From: Flavobacterium cheniae
GTDB taxonomy: Bacteria; Bacteroidota; Bacteroidia; Flavobacteriales; Flavobacteriaceae
Reading direction: 5' to 3'
NCBI RefSeq assembly: GCF_004363695.1
Contig: NZ_SNZC01000001.1
Span: forward strand, 804,431 to 868,430
Length of the DNA: 64,000 bases
Positions 11,728 to 20,747 of the stretch are shown in pieces (the stretch's first letter is position 1; each line of letters starts with the position of its first letter). A program made the translations under genes and the position numbers. The notes below the pieces were generated by a model. That model was not told the DNA's origin, did not search any database, and saw nothing but the letters and a program-made list of their open reading frames with translations.

Positions 11728-12429
11728 ATGCCCATGAAGTTGAATTGTATCGTTGTAGATGATAGTGCTATTCAAAGAATTACCATCACCAAATTAGTTA
11801 ACGAATCAACATTATTAAACTTAGTAGGAGATTTCGCCAATGCTCTTGAGGCAAAGAATTGTATCAACAACAACTCAATTGATTTGATCTTTTTAGACAT
11901 CGAAATGCCGTTAATTAACGGTTTCGACTTATTAGACGGACTAAAAACTAAACCACAAATTATATTCATTACTTCAAAAGCAGACTACGCAGTGAAAGCT
12001 TTTGATTATGAAGCAACTGATTTTCTTCAGAAACCAATTTCTAAAGAACGTTTCAATAAAGCGGTAAAAAAAGCTACTGAACTTCACGCATTACGTTACG
12101 AAAACCATGAAGAACATGGCGATAGTATCGTAATAAAAAGTAATTTAAAGAAACTAAAAGTATATGTTTCTAAAATTAAATGGATTGAAGCCTATGGTGA
12201 TTATATAAAAGTTGTTACTGATGACGAAAGTCATTTAGTATTATCAACTATGAAAGGTTTTGAAAAAGAACTTCCAGAAGGTAAATTCATTCGAGTACAC
12301 AAATCGTATATTATCAATTTAGACCGAGTGGAAAAATTCAATAGTAAGTTTGCCGAAATTGGAAACACAAAAATCCCTTTGAGTCGAAATAAAAAAGAAG
12401 AAATTGTAAAAGCAATCGAAAACGCTTAA
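11728..12429 (+). CDS. LytTR-family response regulator
   Basis: A 233-residue two-domain regulator. Residues 1-120 are a receiver domain: the acidic pair in CIVVDDSAIQ, phospho-acceptor Asp in LIFLDIEMPLINGFDLL, Thr/Ser in IIFITSKADYAVKAF and Lys in FLQKPISKERF. Residues 137-233 are a LytTR DNA-binding domain (IVIKSNLKKLKVYVSKIKWIE, YIKVVTDD, FIRVHKSYIINLDRVEKF). No histidine kinase is next to it, so it is an orphan; LytS-type kinases are often encoded elsewhere in flavobacteria. The second Met (residue 3) is an equally possible start. It converges on priA with a 4-bp overlap. Confidence 0.93.
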   Translation: MPMKLNCIVVDDSAIQRITITKLVNESTLLNLVGDFANALEAKNCINNNSIDLIFLDIEMPLINGFDLLDGLKTKPQIIFITSKADYAVKAFDYEATDFLQKPISKERFNKAVKKATELHALRYENHEEHGDSIVIKSNLKKLKVYVSKIKWIEAYGDYIKVVTDDESHLVLSTMKGFEKELPEGKFIRVHKSYIINLDRVEKFNSKFAEIGNTKIPLSRNKKEEIVKAIENA

Positions 12430-14876
12430 TAAACGTCTACATCAACTTTTACCTTAATAGAACGATATTGCGGAACTGCTTCAAAACTCATGAGCACTTT
12501 CGCAATATTTTTTTTGGTATTTCCCAAATGTTTCTGAACAGGAATTTTAACCATAATAGTTCGAATGTATTCATTACGAATTCTATTTATAGCTGGTTCT
12601 TCCGGACCCAAAACTGGCATATCTAAATTTTGAGACAACACGTTATAAATCCACATAGAACCTTCTTTCAATTTATCAAAATCGCGATGTTTCAAAGTAA
12701 GCTTCACTAATCTAAAGAAAGGCGGATATTTGAAATTCTGGCGTTCGTAAATTTGCTCTTTGTACATTCCCATATAATCATTACCCAAAACTTGTTGAAT
12801 GGTATTATGATATGGATTATACGTTTGAATAACCACTTTTCCATTTTTCTCGGAACGTCCTGCCCTACCCGAAACTTGCATCATCATTTGATACGCTCTT
12901 TCGTAAGCTCTGAAATTCGGTTGGTTTAATAAATTATCGGCGTTTAAAATCCCAACTAAAGTTACATTGTCAAAATCTAAACCTTTGGCAAGCATTTGAG
13001 TTCCTACCAAAACATCAATTTCTCTATTTTTAAAGGAATCGATAATTTTTTCGAAGCCAAATTTTCCTCGTGTCGTATCTTGATCCATTCTTCCAATATT
13101 TTTTTCCGGAAAAAGGGTTTTTAATTCCATTTCAATTTGTTCGGTTCCGAAACCTTTCGAAGTAACATCAACCGATTGACAACTATGACAATGCGTGGGA
13201 TTTGCAATCGAATGACCACAATAATGACAACGCAATTGGTTTTTGAATTTGTAATACGTCAAACTTACATCGCAACTTGGACAATGAGGCACATGACCAC
13301 ACGTCATACATTCCACATAAGGCGAAAATCCTCTTCGGTTTTGAAATAATATAACTTGCTCTCCTTTCGATAAGGTTTCGGTAATTTCTTCCAATAATTC
13401 ATCTGAAAAATGTCCTGACATTTTCTTTCTGAAATACTTATCTTTTAAATCGACCAATTGAATTTCAGGCAAAACAACGTTTCCATAGCGCACTTTTAAT
13501 TCGGTTAAACCGTATTTATTGGATTGCACATTATAATAGGTTTCCAAAGACGGAGTCGCGCTTCCCAAAACTACTTTTGCTCCGTGCTGCTTCGCTAAAA
13601 CTATAGCAGCATCGCGAGCATGATATCTTGGTGCTGGATCGTTTTGTTTGAATGTTTGTTCGTGTTCTTCATCTACAATTATACATCCTAGATTTGAAAA
13701 TGGAAGAAACAATGCACTTCGAACACCAATAACCACTTTTGCTTTTGGAGAATTTTCTAAGACTTGATTCCAAACTTCAATGCGTTCGTTATTTGTATAT
13801 TTTGAATGAAAAACGGCAACTTCATTTCCGAAATAAGCTGTTAATCTTTGCACTAATTGAGTGGTTAAGGCAATTTCTGGCAATAAAAACAAAACTTGCT
13901 TTCCTTCCTTAATATATTGCTCTAATAGTTTGATGTAAATTTCGGTTTTACCTGAAGCTGTAACGCCGTGTAATAAATTCACATCAAAGGTTTTGAAATT
14001 TTCTTGAATACTATCAAAAGCTGTTTGTTGCGCTTCACTTAATGTAAATTGACTATCATCTTCTTTGTCGAAAGCAACTCTATCTTGCGCAATGTAATAT
14101 TCTTCGAAAATCGTTTTATCTACCAACGATTTTACTATTGCAGATGAACTTCCGGAAGTTTCGATAAGTTTTTTTACGGAAATTGGTGCTTTTTCACGAG
14201 CTTGTAATTGAAAATAATGCAAAACCAATTCGCGTTGTTTCTTGGCTTTGGATAAAACTTCTAATAATTCAGCCAATTGTTCTTGTTGCAAAAAAGAATC
14301 ATGCAATTTGATATAGCGAATCAACTTGGGTTTGTATTGTTCCGAAATCTCTTCTTGCAACACCAAAGCTCCTTTTGCTAACAATCGATTTATGATAGGA
14401 AAAACCGTTTTCTTACCCAAAATTTTAATCACATCTTGAACTGTAATCGAAGATTGACTTTTTAAAGCTTCTAAGATTAGATATTCATCATCCTTTAAAT
14501 CATCCGAATCTAATTCCGCATTTTCTCTTGCTGAAATAATCGTTTCACTTTCCAATATATAACCCGAAGGCAATGCACTTCGAAACACTTCACCAAGCGA
14601 ACACATATAATAAGAAGCAATCCATTTCCAATGCTCGATTTGATGTAAATTCACAACAGGTTTTTCATCTAAAATTTGATGGATTTCTTTGGCTTCGTAT
14701 AACTGAGGTGGTGTATTGTTTTTATCTAAAACTAATGCGGTATAAATCTTGGTTTTACCAAATGGAACCGCCACTCGCATTCCAATTTGAATGTAGTGAA
14801 ATTCCGCTTCCGAAACCTGATAAGTAAAGGTTTTAGAAACAGCCAACGGTAAAACGACTTCGATAAAATACAGCAT
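12426..14876 (-). CDS. priA: Primosomal replication protein N' (PriA helicase)
   Basis: An 816-residue DNA helicase that restarts stalled replication forks. The N-terminal 3'-DNA-binding domain begins FIEVVLPLAVSKTFTYQV. The helicase core has Walker A GVTASGKTEIY, the DEEH box IIVDEEHEQTFKQ, GSATPSLETYY and the C-terminal helicase motif QVSGRAGRSEKNGKVVIQT. Between them lie paired zinc-binding cysteines (ECMTCGHVPHCPSCDVSLTY and CHYCGHSIANPTHCHSCQ). Length is slightly above the E. coli protein, as usual in this phylum. Single gene; its stop overlaps that of the convergent response regulator. Confidence 0.98.
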   Translation of the reverse strand: MLYFIEVVLPLAVSKTFTYQVSEAEFHYIQIGMRVAVPFGKTKIYTALVLDKNNTPPQLYEAKEIHQILDEKPVVNLHQIEHWKWIASYYMCSLGEVFRSALPSGYILESETIISARENAELDSDDLKDDEYLILEALKSQSSITVQDVIKILGKKTVFPIINRLLAKGALVLQEEISEQYKPKLIRYIKLHDSFLQQEQLAELLEVLSKAKKQRELVLHYFQLQAREKAPISVKKLIETSGSSSAIVKSLVDKTIFEEYYIAQDRVAFDKEDDSQFTLSEAQQTAFDSIQENFKTFDVNLLHGVTASGKTEIYIKLLEQYIKEGKQVLFLLPEIALTTQLVQRLTAYFGNEVAVFHSKYTNNERIEVWNQVLENSPKAKVVIGVRSALFLPFSNLGCIIVDEEHEQTFKQNDPAPRYHARDAAIVLAKQHGAKVVLGSATPSLETYYNVQSNKYGLTELKVRYGNVVLPEIQLVDLKDKYFRKKMSGHFSDELLEEITETLSKGEQVILFQNRRGFSPYVECMTCGHVPHCPSCDVSLTYYKFKNQLRCHYCGHSIANPTHCHSCQSVDVTSKGFGTEQIEMELKTLFPEKNIGRMDQDTTRGKFGFEKIIDSFKNREIDVLVGTQMLAKGLDFDNVTLVGILNADNLLNQPNFRAYERAYQMMMQVSGRAGRSEKNGKVVIQTYNPYHNTIQQVLGNDYMGMYKEQIYERQNFKYPPFFRLVKLTLKHRDFDKLKEGSMWIYNVLSQNLDMPVLGPEEPAINRIRNEYIRTIMVKIPVQKHLGNTKKNIAKVLMSFEAVPQYRSIKVKVDVDVY

Positions 14877-14942
14877 AGAACAAATATAGTTTGAAAAAGA
14901 GAATAGAGAAAAGAAAAAAGAGAAAAGATGAACAACTACAAT

Positions 14943-14972
14943 AAAAAAAGCGTCCTCGAATGAGAACGCTTG
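14943..14972 (-). terminator. Intrinsic terminator after the chalcone-isomerase-like gene
   Basis: On the minus strand AAGCGTTCTC-ATTC-GAGGACGCTT forms a ten-base-pair stem (one G-T pair) followed by seven T. Confidence 0.88.
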
Positions 14973-14992
14973 ATCTATATTTTTAGTTAGAA

Positions 14993-15556
14993 TTATTTCC
15001 CTAACATTTCGTCTTTTAAGTCTTTATCAGCTGGTTTGTCGCATAACCAAATTCCGAATAAAGCTTTTTTGAAATCATGTCCTTCAATACTTCCTTTTTT
15101 AACTCCGTTTTTGTAAACAACAACTCCTTCGTTTGGCACATTGATAATAATGAAAACATCACCTTTTTTAATTTCTTCTTTAAAGAAACCTTTGAATTTG
15201 TCAATTTTAGCTTTTAATGGTGCTGTTTTTTTACCAGTTGCATTTTCAAAACCTTCATTAATAGCCGAAACCATTTTTTCAGAAGTAATCAAACCTGAAA
15301 CGATGTTTAATTTGATAGCAGCTCCTTCTTTACTGTTCATTACTTCAGAGGCATTTGCACTTTTTTTCTCTAAATATAAAGCTCCCACATACATGTCCAT
15401 AAACATTTTAACACGAGTTCCAGCTCCGTTTAATACTAAAGATTGCCCTTCTAAATTCATTTTAGCATCTACCTTAACTCCTGCTACAGTTTTTTGTGCA
15501 TTTACAGTAAATACAGTTGCAATCAACATTAAAAATGTAATAACTTGTTTTCTCAT
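14993..15556 (-). CDS. Chalcone-isomerase-like secreted protein
   Basis: A 187-residue protein with a Sec signal ending TVNAQK. The mature part matches the bacterial chalcone isomerase-like family: VAGVKVDAKMNLEGQSLVLN, GAGTRVKMFMDMYVGALYLE, a central helix region around KMVSAINEGFENATG, and KKALFGIWLCDKPADKDLKD at the end. In bacteria this fold usually lacks the flavonoid activity and probably binds fatty acids or other hydrophobic ligands; its true role is unknown. It is last in an apparent operon after nadC and the YihY-like gene, with a terminator 21 bp downstream. Confidence 0.82.
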   Translation of the reverse strand: MRKQVITFLMLIATVFTVNAQKTVAGVKVDAKMNLEGQSLVLNGAGTRVKMFMDMYVGALYLEKKSANASEVMNSKEGAAIKLNIVSGLITSEKMVSAINEGFENATGKKTAPLKAKIDKFKGFFKEEIKKGDVFIIINVPNEGVVVYKNGVKKGSIEGHDFKKALFGIWLCDKPADKDLKDEMLGK

Positions 15557-15577
15557 AATTTATTTTTTTTAGTTTGG

Positions 15578-16501
15578 TTAAATATATAAATTTTTTCTTT
15601 TCAATTTTGAAATAGTTGCATTTAATTCGAAACCTAATAACAAAACCATGCAATTTATCCAGATGTAAAACATTAATACAAGAAGTGTACCAATTGAACC
15701 ATACAACTCATTATACTTAGCAAATTTAGTTACATATATTCCAAAAATATAAGAGGAAATCACAATTAAAATGGTGGTAAAAACCGCACCATAACTTATA
15801 AATGCAATGCTTGAAGTTTCTTTTGCTCCAAACTTATATAATATTGAAGTTGTGATTAAAATCATTAAAAGTATGAATCCATATCTACTCCATTCAATCA
15901 CTGAAACATCTGCAACATAACCTCTAATATTGATCTTTTGAATCATTACCTCAGCAATAACGATAGCCGCAACTGTAATTAATAAAATCATCGACAACAC
16001 CAAAGAAATGGCTAAAGAAATAAAATATTGTCTAAAAAAACCTCTAGTAATAGTAATGTGAGCCGACATTTCAAATCCGCCCAAAATAGCATTAATACCA
16101 TTGGTCATCAATAAAATGGACAAAATAAAACCTGATGAAAGCAAGCCTTGATGGCTGGTTTCCATAATATCTCTCAAAATAGCTTCAATAGCGTCATAAG
16201 TATTAGGCGGAACACCTTCTTCTACAAACTCTAAAAAATCGGCTTGAAAATTCTCTAACGGAATAAACGGAATTAAATTCAGAATAAATAAAGCAAATGG
16301 AAATAACGCCATAAAGAAACTAAACGCAATAGAACTGGCTCTGTATGAAAAAGCGCCTTTGAAAATTCCCAAAACATAAAGTTCCAAAATATCATAAAGT
16401 GACAAGCCTTCTAAAGTTTTTAGCTTTATGGCTTTGGTAATTGCAACCAATTGCTTTACAACAGGAATTTTATTGAGTTTATTTTCTATTTCTTCGGACA
16501 T
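15578..16501 (-). CDS. YihY/BrkB family inner-membrane protein
   Basis: A 307-residue protein with six long hydrophobic segments, including SIAFSFFMALFPFALFILNL and the late LYGSIGTLLVLMFYIWINCM followed by LLLGFELNATI. These are the hallmarks of the YihY/BrkB family, formerly called ribonuclease BN. The family's function is unsettled; transport or envelope roles have been suggested, and the RNase label was an error. It lies 3 bp after nadC and 21 bp before the chalcone-isomerase-like gene, so it is probably co-transcribed. Confidence 0.9.
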   Translation of the reverse strand: MSEEIENKLNKIPVVKQLVAITKAIKLKTLEGLSLYDILELYVLGIFKGAFSYRASSIAFSFFMALFPFALFILNLIPFIPLENFQADFLEFVEEGVPPNTYDAIEAILRDIMETSHQGLLSSGFILSILLMTNGINAILGGFEMSAHITITRGFFRQYFISLAISLVLSMILLITVAAIVIAEVMIQKINIRGYVADVSVIEWSRYGFILLMILITTSILYKFGAKETSSIAFISYGAVFTTILIVISSYIFGIYVTKFAKYNELYGSIGTLLVLMFYIWINCMVLLLGFELNATISKLKRKNLYI

Positions 16502-16504
16502 AAT

Positions 16505-17362
16505 TTATATTGCTTTTAAACTTAAATCCATATTATAAACTGAATGCGTTAATGCGCCAGAAGAAATATAATTCACACCACATTCTGCATAATTGCGAAT
16601 GGTTTTTTCATTGATGTTTCCTGAAGATTCTGTCAAACTTTGATCTCCAATCATAGCTACTGCTTTCTTAGTCGTTTCGTAATCGAAATTATCTAACAAA
16701 ATTCGGTAAACGCCGCCAGCATCTAAAATTTGCTGTACTTCGTCTAAATTTCTGGCTTCAACAATGATTTTTAAATCTTTATTATTATCGATTAAATATT
16801 GCTTTGTTTTTGCTATCGCTTGCGGAATTCCTCCTGCAAAATCGTTATGATTGTCTTTCAACATAATCATATCGTACAAAGCAAAACGATGATTTTCACC
16901 TCCACCAATTTTCACTGCCCATTTCTCGATGGCACGAATTCCTGGTGTGGTTTTTCTAGTATCTAAAATTTTAGTATTTGTTCCTTCTAATAGATCAACA
17001 AACATTTTGGTTTTTGTTGCGATAGCGCTCATTCGTTGCATCGAATTTAATACCAGACGCTCTGCTTTCAAAATTGATTGTGAACTTCCTGAAACATGAA
17101 AAACAACATCACCATATTTTACTCTTTCACCATCATTGATAAAAGTTTCCAGTTTCATGTCTTTATCTACATAATGAAAAATCATTTTGGCAAATTCTAC
17201 TCCAGCAATAATTCCCTCATCTTTAACTAATAACTTCGCTTTTCCTTGAGCTGAAGCTGGAATACATGCGAGTGAACTATGATCGCCATCTCCAACATCT
17301 TCACGAATGGCATTACTAATAATTAACTCTAATTCTTTTTGAAATTGCGCTTCTGAAATCAT
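16505..17362 (-). CDS. nadC: Nicotinate-nucleotide pyrophosphorylase (carboxylating)
   Basis: A 285-residue quinolinate phosphoribosyltransferase that makes nicotinate mononucleotide from quinolinate and PRPP for NAD synthesis. Visible motifs are REDVGDGDHSSLACIP, ERLVLNSMQRMSAIAT, the PRPP/quinolinate-binding DTRKTTPGIRAIEKWAVKIG, GGGENHRFALYDMIMLKDNH and the end of the barrel ISSGALTHSVYNMDLSLK. Length is normal. First gene of the operon with the YihY-like and chalcone-isomerase-like genes. nadA and nadB are not in the window. Confidence 0.97.
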   Translation of the reverse strand: MISEAQFQKELELIISNAIREDVGDGDHSSLACIPASAQGKAKLLVKDEGIIAGVEFAKMIFHYVDKDMKLETFINDGERVKYGDVVFHVSGSSQSILKAERLVLNSMQRMSAIATKTKMFVDLLEGTNTKILDTRKTTPGIRAIEKWAVKIGGGENHRFALYDMIMLKDNHNDFAGGIPQAIAKTKQYLIDNNKDLKIIVEARNLDEVQQILDAGGVYRILLDNFDYETTKKAVAMIGDQSLTESSGNINEKTIRNYAECGVNYISSGALTHSVYNMDLSLKAI

Positions 17363-17430
17363 GGTTTGTAAATTGAATTGCTAATGTAAGAAATCCTTTG
17401 AAGTTTAAAAAATATTGAGCCTGTAAAAAC

Positions 17431-17458
17431 AAAAAACTCCCAGATAAATCTGAGAGTT
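17431..17458 (-). terminator. Intrinsic terminator of sucC
   Basis: On the minus strand AACTCTCAGA-TTTA-TCTGGGAGTT forms a ten-bp stem with one G-T pair, followed by six T. It lies about 27 bp past the sucC stop. Confidence 0.88.
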
Positions 17459-17484
17459 TCTTTATGATTGAATTTAAAATTCGA

Positions 17485-18678
17485 TTAAGATAAAGCTGCT
17501 TTAACTTGGTCAGCTGCTTCTTGGAATTGAACTGCAGATAAAATTGGCATACCTGAATTATCGATTAATTCTTTAGCAATTTCTGCGTTTGTTCCTTGTA
17601 AACGAACGATGATTGGCACTGTAATAGCGTCACCCATGTTTTTGTAAGCATCTACAACACCTTGAGCAACACGGTCACAACGAACGATACCACCAAAAAT
17701 GTTAATTAAAATAGCTTTTACATTAGGATCTTTTAAGATAATACGGAAAGCAGTTTCAACACGTTTTGCATCAGCAGTTCCACCTACGTCTAAGAAGTTA
17801 GCTGGTTCAAAACCTGCATATTTAATTAAGTCCATAGTAGCCATTGCTAAACCAGCTCCGTTTACCATACAACCTACAGTTCCATCTAAATCTACGTAGT
17901 TTAATCCTACTTCTTTAGCTTCAACTTCGATTGGATTTTCTTCTCTAACGTCTCTCATTTCAGCATATTTTGCTTGTCTGAATAAAGCGTTATCGTCGAT
18001 ATTTACTTTAGCATCAACTGCTAAGATTTTATTGTCAGATGTTTTTAATACAGGGTTGATTTCAAACATTGATGAATCAGAACCGATATACGCTTTGTAT
18101 AAAGCATCGATAAATTTCACCATTTCTTTGAAAGCATCTCCAGATAAACCTAAATTGAAAGCAATTTTTCTAGCTTGGAAACCTTGTAATCCGTAAGCAG
18201 GATCAATTTCTTCTGTAAAGATTAAGTGTGGTGTGTGCTCAGCAACTTCTTCGATATCCATTCCACCTTCTGTAGAATACATAATCATGTTACGTCCAGT
18301 TGCTCTGTTTAATAAAACAGAAACATAGAATTCAGAAGTTTCGCTTTCACCAGGATAATAAACATCTTCAGCAATTAATACTTTGTGAACTGTTTTTCCT
18401 TCTGGTGGAGTTTGTGGCGTAATTAACTGCATTCCGATGATTTGCTCAGAAATTTCAGTTACTTGGTCTAAGTTTTTAGCTAACTTAACTCCTCCACCTT
18501 TTCCTCTACCTCCAGCATGGATTTGTGCTTTTACTACGTACCAACTTGTACCTGTTTCTGTAGTTAATTGTTTTGCTGCAGCTAACGCCTCAACTGGATT
18601 GTTTGCAACAATACCACGTTGAACACGTACTCCATAACTAGCTAGGATTTCTTTACCCTGATATTCGTGTATGTTCAT
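17485..18678 (-). CDS. sucC: Succinyl-CoA ligase (ADP-forming) beta subunit
   Basis: A 397-residue TCA-cycle enzyme subunit forming succinate and ATP from succinyl-CoA. It starts [20 protein letters not shown], the usual SucC opening. The ATP-grasp part shows [20 protein letters not shown] and [11 protein letters not shown], and the ligase half shows [20 protein letters not shown] and [18 protein letters not shown]. An upstream ATG at 18726 would add 16 residues (LFLWHFF...) not found in SucC, so I chose 18678. The start codon is about 36 bp after a TATTTTTG box (18722-18715, minus), though no good TTG sits at the right distance. sucD is not adjacent, a separation common in Bacteroidota. Confidence 0.97.
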   Translation of the reverse strand: MNIHEYQGKEILASYGVRVQRGIVANNPVEALAAAKQLTTETGTSWYVVKAQIHAGGRGKGGGVKLAKNLDQVTEISEQIIGMQLITPQTPPEGKTVHKVLIAEDVYYPGESETSEFYVSVLLNRATGRNMIMYSTEGGMDIEEVAEHTPHLIFTEEIDPAYGLQGFQARKIAFNLGLSGDAFKEMVKFIDALYKAYIGSDSSMFEINPVLKTSDNKILAVDAKVNIDDNALFRQAKYAEMRDVREENPIEVEAKEVGLNYVDLDGTVGCMVNGAGLAMATMDLIKYAGFEPANFLDVGGTADAKRVETAFRIILKDPNVKAILINIFGGIVRCDRVAQGVVDAYKNMGDAITVPIIVRLQGTNAEIAKELIDNSGMPILSAVQFQEAADQVKAALS

Positions 18679-18867
18679 AATTGTTATGCGTTTATCTTGT
18701 TTAAAAAAGTGCCACAAAAATAGCAAAGTAATTTTTAATGGACTAACTTTTTTTCGTTTAATTTGGGAATTTGATATACATATTCTTATTAAAAGCGCAA
18801 GTTAAAAAATTTTCAAATGTTATAAATAAAACATTTTGTTATTTTTTGTTAATAATTGTTTTAAAAA

Positions 18868-18897
18868 TTGCATTGAATTAATATTGATTTACTTTTG
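18868..18897 (+). promoter_or_regulatory. Promoter of lysA
   Basis: TTG (18868-18870), exactly 19 bases, TACTTTTG (18890-18897): a perfect match to the Bacteroidota consensus. The lysA start lies 17 bases further on, giving a very short leader. Confidence 0.8.
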
Positions 18898-18914
18898 CAT
18901 CAAATTAAATAACA

Positions 18915-20120
18915 ATGAAACCAGAAGTATTACAACAATTAGCAACAGAATTTGGAAGTCCGTTATATGTATATGATGCGGAAAAAATTGCCTTTCAATA
19001 CAACCGATTACAAAATGCATTTAGCAAAGTAGAACGTTTTAAGGTGCATTATGCCGTTAAAGCATTATCGAATGTTTCTGTTTTGAAATACTTAAAAAGT
19101 TTAGGTTCTGGATTGGATACTGTTTCTTTACAAGAAGTGCAATTGGGATTACACGCTGGTATTGAACCAAAAGACATTATTTATACTCCTAATGGTGTTT
19201 CGATGGAAGAAATTGAAGAAGTAGCGCAATTAGGTGTTCAAATTAATATTGATAATTTATCGATTTTGGAGCAATTTGGAACAAAACACCCAACAATTCC
19301 AGTTTGTATTCGAATTAATCCTCACGTGATGGCTGGTGGAAATGCGAATATTTCGGTAGGTCATATTGATAGTAAATTTGGGATTTCAATTCATCAATTG
19401 CCTCATATTTTGAGAATTATTGAAAATACGAAAATGCACATCAATGGCATTCACATGCATACAGGTTCTGATATTTTAGATGTAGAAGTATTTTTATATG
19501 CGGCTGAAATCCTATTTGAAACGGCTAAAAATTTCCCAGCATTAGATTTTATTGATTTTGGAAGTGGATTTAAAGTGCCTTACAAAAAAGGAGATATCGA
19601 AACCAATGTAGAAGAATTCGGAAGAAAATTAACAAAACGCTTTTTAGCTTTCGAAAAAGAATATGGTCGTCCATTGACTTTAGCTTTTGAGCCTGGAAAA
19701 TTCTTGGTAAGTGAAGCGGGTTATTTCTTAGCGAAAGTAAACGTGGTAAAACAAACCACTTCAACTGTTTTTGCTGGAATTGATTCTGGATTCAATCATT
19801 TGATTCGTCCGATGTTATATGGAGCACAACATCATATTGAAAATATATCTAATCCAAAAGGAAAAGAGCGTTACTACTCGGTAGTAGGTTATATCTGCGA
19901 AACCGACACTTTTGCTAGCAACCGAAGAATTACTGAAATTCACGAAGGTGATATTTTATGTTTTAGAAACGCAGGTGCTTATTGCTTTTCAATGGCATCT
20001 AACTACAACTCACGACTAAAACCAGCCGAAGTACTATGGAAAGACGGAAAAGGTCACTTAATCAGAGAACGCGAAACGTTTGATGATATTTTGAAAAATC
20101 AAGTTATGATTGAAATTTAG
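18915..20120 (+). CDS. lysA: Diaminopimelate decarboxylase
   Basis: A 401-residue PLP enzyme that decarboxylates meso-diaminopimelate to lysine. The PLP lysine is in KVHYAVKALSNVSVLKYL. Further fold-III motifs are HIDSKFGIS, HMHTGSDI, FIDFGSGFKVPY, AFEPGKFLVSEAGYFLAKVN (residue RF/GK phosphate site) and the active-site cysteine in YICETDTFAS; NAGAYCFSMASNYN ends the domain. Single gene between a consensus promoter and a clear terminator. dapA, upstream in the same pathway, is elsewhere in this window. Confidence 0.97.
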   Translation: MKPEVLQQLATEFGSPLYVYDAEKIAFQYNRLQNAFSKVERFKVHYAVKALSNVSVLKYLKSLGSGLDTVSLQEVQLGLHAGIEPKDIIYTPNGVSMEEIEEVAQLGVQINIDNLSILEQFGTKHPTIPVCIRINPHVMAGGNANISVGHIDSKFGISIHQLPHILRIIENTKMHINGIHMHTGSDILDVEVFLYAAEILFETAKNFPALDFIDFGSGFKVPYKKGDIETNVEEFGRKLTKRFLAFEKEYGRPLTLAFEPGKFLVSEAGYFLAKVNVVKQTTSTVFAGIDSGFNHLIRPMLYGAQHHIENISNPKGKERYYSVVGYICETDTFASNRRITEIHEGDILCFRNAGAYCFSMASNYNSRLKPAEVLWKDGKGHLIRERETFDDILKNQVMIEI

Positions 20121-20140
20121 TTTTATAGTTAAGTAAAGAA

Positions 20141-20172
20141 AAGCCCGGATTAATTATTAATTCGGGTTTTTT
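20141..20172 (+). terminator. Intrinsic terminator of lysA
   Basis: CCCGGATTAA and TTAATTCGGG pair over a three-base loop, followed by TTTTTT. It lies about 23 bp past the lysA stop. Confidence 0.85.
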
Positions 20173-20210
20173 GATTTTACTTTACTGGAATTTCATGAAT
20201 TAGTACGAAT

Positions 20211-20244
20211 AAAAAAGCACCAAATTTTAGTTTGATGCTTTTTT
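20211..20244. terminator. Bidirectional terminator overlapping a stop codon
   Basis: AAGCACCAAA and TTTGATGCTT pair over TTTTAG, with A-run before and T-run after, so it can stop transcripts from both sides. It contains the last codons and stop of the minus-strand lipoprotein gene. Confidence 0.75.
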
Positions 20245-20739
20245 ATTATACTGACTTTCTGTATTTTTCTTTAATCTGTAAATGTATCTTTCATCTTCTA
20301 ATAAAATACCTTTTGAATTAAGTGATTTCAACTTTTCATTATCAAAATAAACATCCATTTTATTCAATTTAGGATAAACAACAAAAATAGAATCATGAAA
20401 TTTATGATAATCTCCTTCTTCAAAACTATCCCAATCTGCTTGAACTTTTCTCAAAACTATTCTTTCTATCGAATCAGTCTTTAAGTCAAAATAAACTCTT
20501 CTTTCAGAAAAACCAGCCTCTGGATTAAATCTAAATTTCAAATATTTAAGTTTTGAATCTATAAAAAAACTCTCTTGTGGTACTAAACCATCCTCTAAAT
20601 ATTTAAATTCTTCTGCATTTGTATTGGCAATAGCTGTTCTAAACTCTTTCTCTAAATCAGAATCTAAAATGTCATTATTTGAATTTTCACATCCAATAAA
20701 TAAAAAAGATAAAAATAGAAGTCTAATAAAAATATTCAT
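20227..20739 (-). CDS. Hypothetical lipoprotein
   Basis: A 170-residue protein with a signal ending LFIGCENS, so Cys17 is the likely lipidation site. The mature protein is charged and mostly predicted beta-strand (LKYLKFRFNPEAGFSERRVY, DSIFVVYPKLNKMDVYF), with no motif I recognise. It follows pafA by 8 bp and is probably co-transcribed with it, so a role linked to the envelope or phosphate release is conceivable but not shown. The terminator hairpin covers its last five codons (KASN and stop). Confidence 0.7.
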   Translation of the reverse strand: MNIFIRLLFLSFLFIGCENSNNDILDSDLEKEFRTAIANTNAEEFKYLEDGLVPQESFFIDSKLKYLKFRFNPEAGFSERRVYFDLKTDSIERIVLRKVQADWDSFEEGDYHKFHDSIFVVYPKLNKMDVYFDNEKLKSLNSKGILLEDERYIYRLKKNTESQYNKKASN

Positions 20740-20747
20740 AAATAAAT

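Noticed and set aside
14732..14935. Minus-strand frame over the start of priA
   Set aside because: Out of frame with priA, which has strong family motifs. The upstream stretch is only purine-rich low-complexity DNA.
18697..18704. TTGTTTAA upstream of sucC as a further CarH-type site
   Set aside because: A lone half-site without a partner at 22-23 bases; such 8-mers are expected several times by chance in AT-rich DNA of this length.
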